Below are positions 27,960-28,995 of a DNA stretch of 28,995 nt, piece by piece. Position 1 is the first letter of the stretch. Every line of letters starts with the position of its first letter. Position numbers and translations under genes: made by a program. Source of the DNA: Chara braunii (taxonomy: Eukaryota > Streptophyta > Charophyceae > Charales > Characeae); the NCBI GenBank assembly GCA_003427395.1, contig BFEA01000251.1, positions 693,985 to 722,979 of the forward strand. The letters run 5' to 3'. Below the pieces are notes generated by a model. The model worked only from the letters and a program-made list of their open reading frames with translations. It had not been told where the DNA came from and did not search any database.

Positions 27960-28808
27960 ATGGGGAAGGCGAACGGGGACTCCGAGCGGCGGGAGACCGA
28001 CCACAGGGTGTGGACGGGGCTGGCTACATTGGGGAGTTCGGATTGCCGGTCGTCCGAGTCGGAAGAGGACGAGATCGCCAGCTTTGCTGAGAGCGATGAC
28101 ACTGCGTGGGGTGGTGGTGGTGAGGAGAGCACGACGAGCAGCATCACGGATGCAGTGAGAAGTAACCAGCAACGTTTTGGGAGAAAGGGGTTTTCGGATT
28201 ATCTCCCAGGGAGGAGGAAAAAGAAATTTGGAGGAAGTGGGGATCTCGATGGGGGTACTCGCACAGAATTGGGGGGAAGTTACGACTGGGATCAGGCAGA
28301 GGGTCGAGATAGGCGCGAAGCTGAAGGCAGTGGCCACTCTCGACGTCCGGGAAGTTCTGGGGGCTCGCTACTCTCATTCTTTGGGGTAAGTGGGGGTTCT
28401 AAAGATCGGGGACGGGATCGGGAGCGGGATCGCGACAGGGACCGGGATAGACACACACACAGCAGCAGTTTCGGTAGCACGAGAAGCGACCCTGGCCCGC
28501 ACAGATCGGGATCATGGGGCAAAGAGGACGACCTACCGCAGGATGGTGGAGGGCTCGTGGGTGGTGGGGGCAGTTCGCCACAGCATCCGCTGTGGAACTC
28601 AGGAGGTTCTCCTTCGAAAGACGAAAAAGCCAGTGGTGGTTACAAAATGCTCAAGGAGAAATTTAAGGTTCATCGCGGCGACTTTTCCTTGAAGAGAAAA
28701 AGTTCATCTGTATTATGTGCTCCTGTCAAACTGAGCGATCGGCTGCTGGCTTTTACGTACGAGATGGACGAAGAGAGCAGGTCAAATACCGAAAACGAGA
28801 GAAGGTAG
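27960..28808 (+). CDS. First coding exon of a Ser/Gly-rich host protein
   Basis: The frame is open from upstream of 27700. The first ATG is at 27960 (MGKANGDSERRE), which I take as the start. It encodes about 283 residues up to a GT donor (GAGAAG then GTAGGT, about 28806). In order: an acidic Ser-rich stretch (SSESEEDEIASFAESDD), a basic patch (PGRRKKKFG), a Gly/Ser region, an Arg/Asp run (RDRERDRDRDRDRH, about residues 165-180), and an ordered end: GGYKMLKEKFKVHRGDFSLK, then VLCAPVKLSDRLLAFTYEM. Most of the exon looks disordered; the last ~60 residues probably begin a folded domain continued in the next exon outside the window. A second good donor, GGGTAAGT, lies at about 28384 inside the exon. 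Family not recognised. Confidence 0.6.
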   Translation: MGKANGDSERRETDHRVWTGLATLGSSDCRSSESEEDEIASFAESDDTAWGGGGEESTTSSITDAVRSNQQRFGRKGFSDYLPGRRKKKFGGSGDLDGGTRTELGGSYDWDQAEGRDRREAEGSGHSRRPGSSGGSLLSFFGVSGGSKDRGRDRERDRDRDRDRHTHSSSFGSTRSDPGPHRSGSWGKEDDLPQDGGGLVGGGGSSPQHPLWNSGGSPSKDEKASGGYKMLKEKFKVHRGDFSLKRKSSSVLCAPVKLSDRLLAFTYEMDEESRSNTENERR

Positions 28809-28968
28809 GTGCTCTTCGCCGCACAGCATCCGTTCTTTTTAACCCACTTTCATCCCCGCTGTCCGACCTAATCAAACCCGATCCCTCGGCGAACTCTACC
28901 AGTACATGCTATATTTTGCCTGGACGCGGGAGATGCGGCAAAGCAGACTGTGGTGATTCGTCTAGGGT

Positions 28969-28995
28969 TTTTTTTTTTTTTTTTTTTTTTTTTTT
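28969..28995 (+). repeat. Poly-T run at the window end
   Basis: An unbroken T run to the last base. It may be intron low complexity or the edge of another retroposed copy on the minus strand. Confidence 0.8.

Noticed and set aside
27351-28337. 328-codon minus-strand frame
   Set aside because: Antisense shadow of the GC-rich plus-strand exon; no domain and unnatural Pro/Ser/Arg composition.

Overview
Eukaryotic nuclear DNA, most likely from a plant or streptophyte alga. The reasons are a plant-style LINE with a zf-RVT C-terminus, Ty3/gypsy integrase remains, tRNA-derived SINE-like units, TATA/CCAAT promoters, a GT splice donor after a long first exon, an 80-base N gap and many homopolymers. 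A charophyte such as Chara is my best guess, but that is inference. Gene density is very low and most of the window is decayed repeat. All coding calls assume ATG starts and the standard code.

Layout. 1-295: tRNA-derived SINE-like unit (minus). 320-925: degenerate repeats. 1033-3169: 5'-truncated LINE ORF2 with three frameshifts (plus). 3200-4155: short repeats and poly-A/T tracts. 4160-6530: 'copy A' (minus), a degenerate copy of a unit with its own promoter and one ORF. 6760-10800: decayed Ty3/gypsy pol (minus) with integrase and a long unidentified C-terminal extension. 10800-14000: no recognisable gene, apart from two possible coding fragments and a repeat (R1) shared with 18.2-18.7 kb. 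14041-15295: 10-bp repeats and a ~38-bp hairpin minisatellite. 15.66-18.25 kb: unusually dense unrelated perfect inverted repeats, a second SINE-like unit and the N gap. 18.2-20.5 kb: a 69-bp and a ~398-bp tandem duplication around an unidentified coding relic. 21.0-22.2 kb: TATA boxes without a convincing gene. 22185-24912: 'copy B' (plus), with an intact 253-codon ORF. 25415-25883: PIF/Harbinger-like MITE. 26.7-27.7 kb: ACGT-rich upstream region leading to the only likely host gene, a first exon at 27960-28808.

The strongest candidate for something undescribed is the A/B pair. Two inverted copies, about 15.6 kb apart, share a CCAAT box, a TATA box, a leader and an ORF. Where I compared codons, differences are nearly all silent, so the unrecognised Cys-rich protein was under purifying selection. 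The second candidate is the extension fused or adjacent to the Ty3 integrase, which has no family I recognise. No pathway links the genes here; the window reads as an accumulation of mobile elements next to one host gene.
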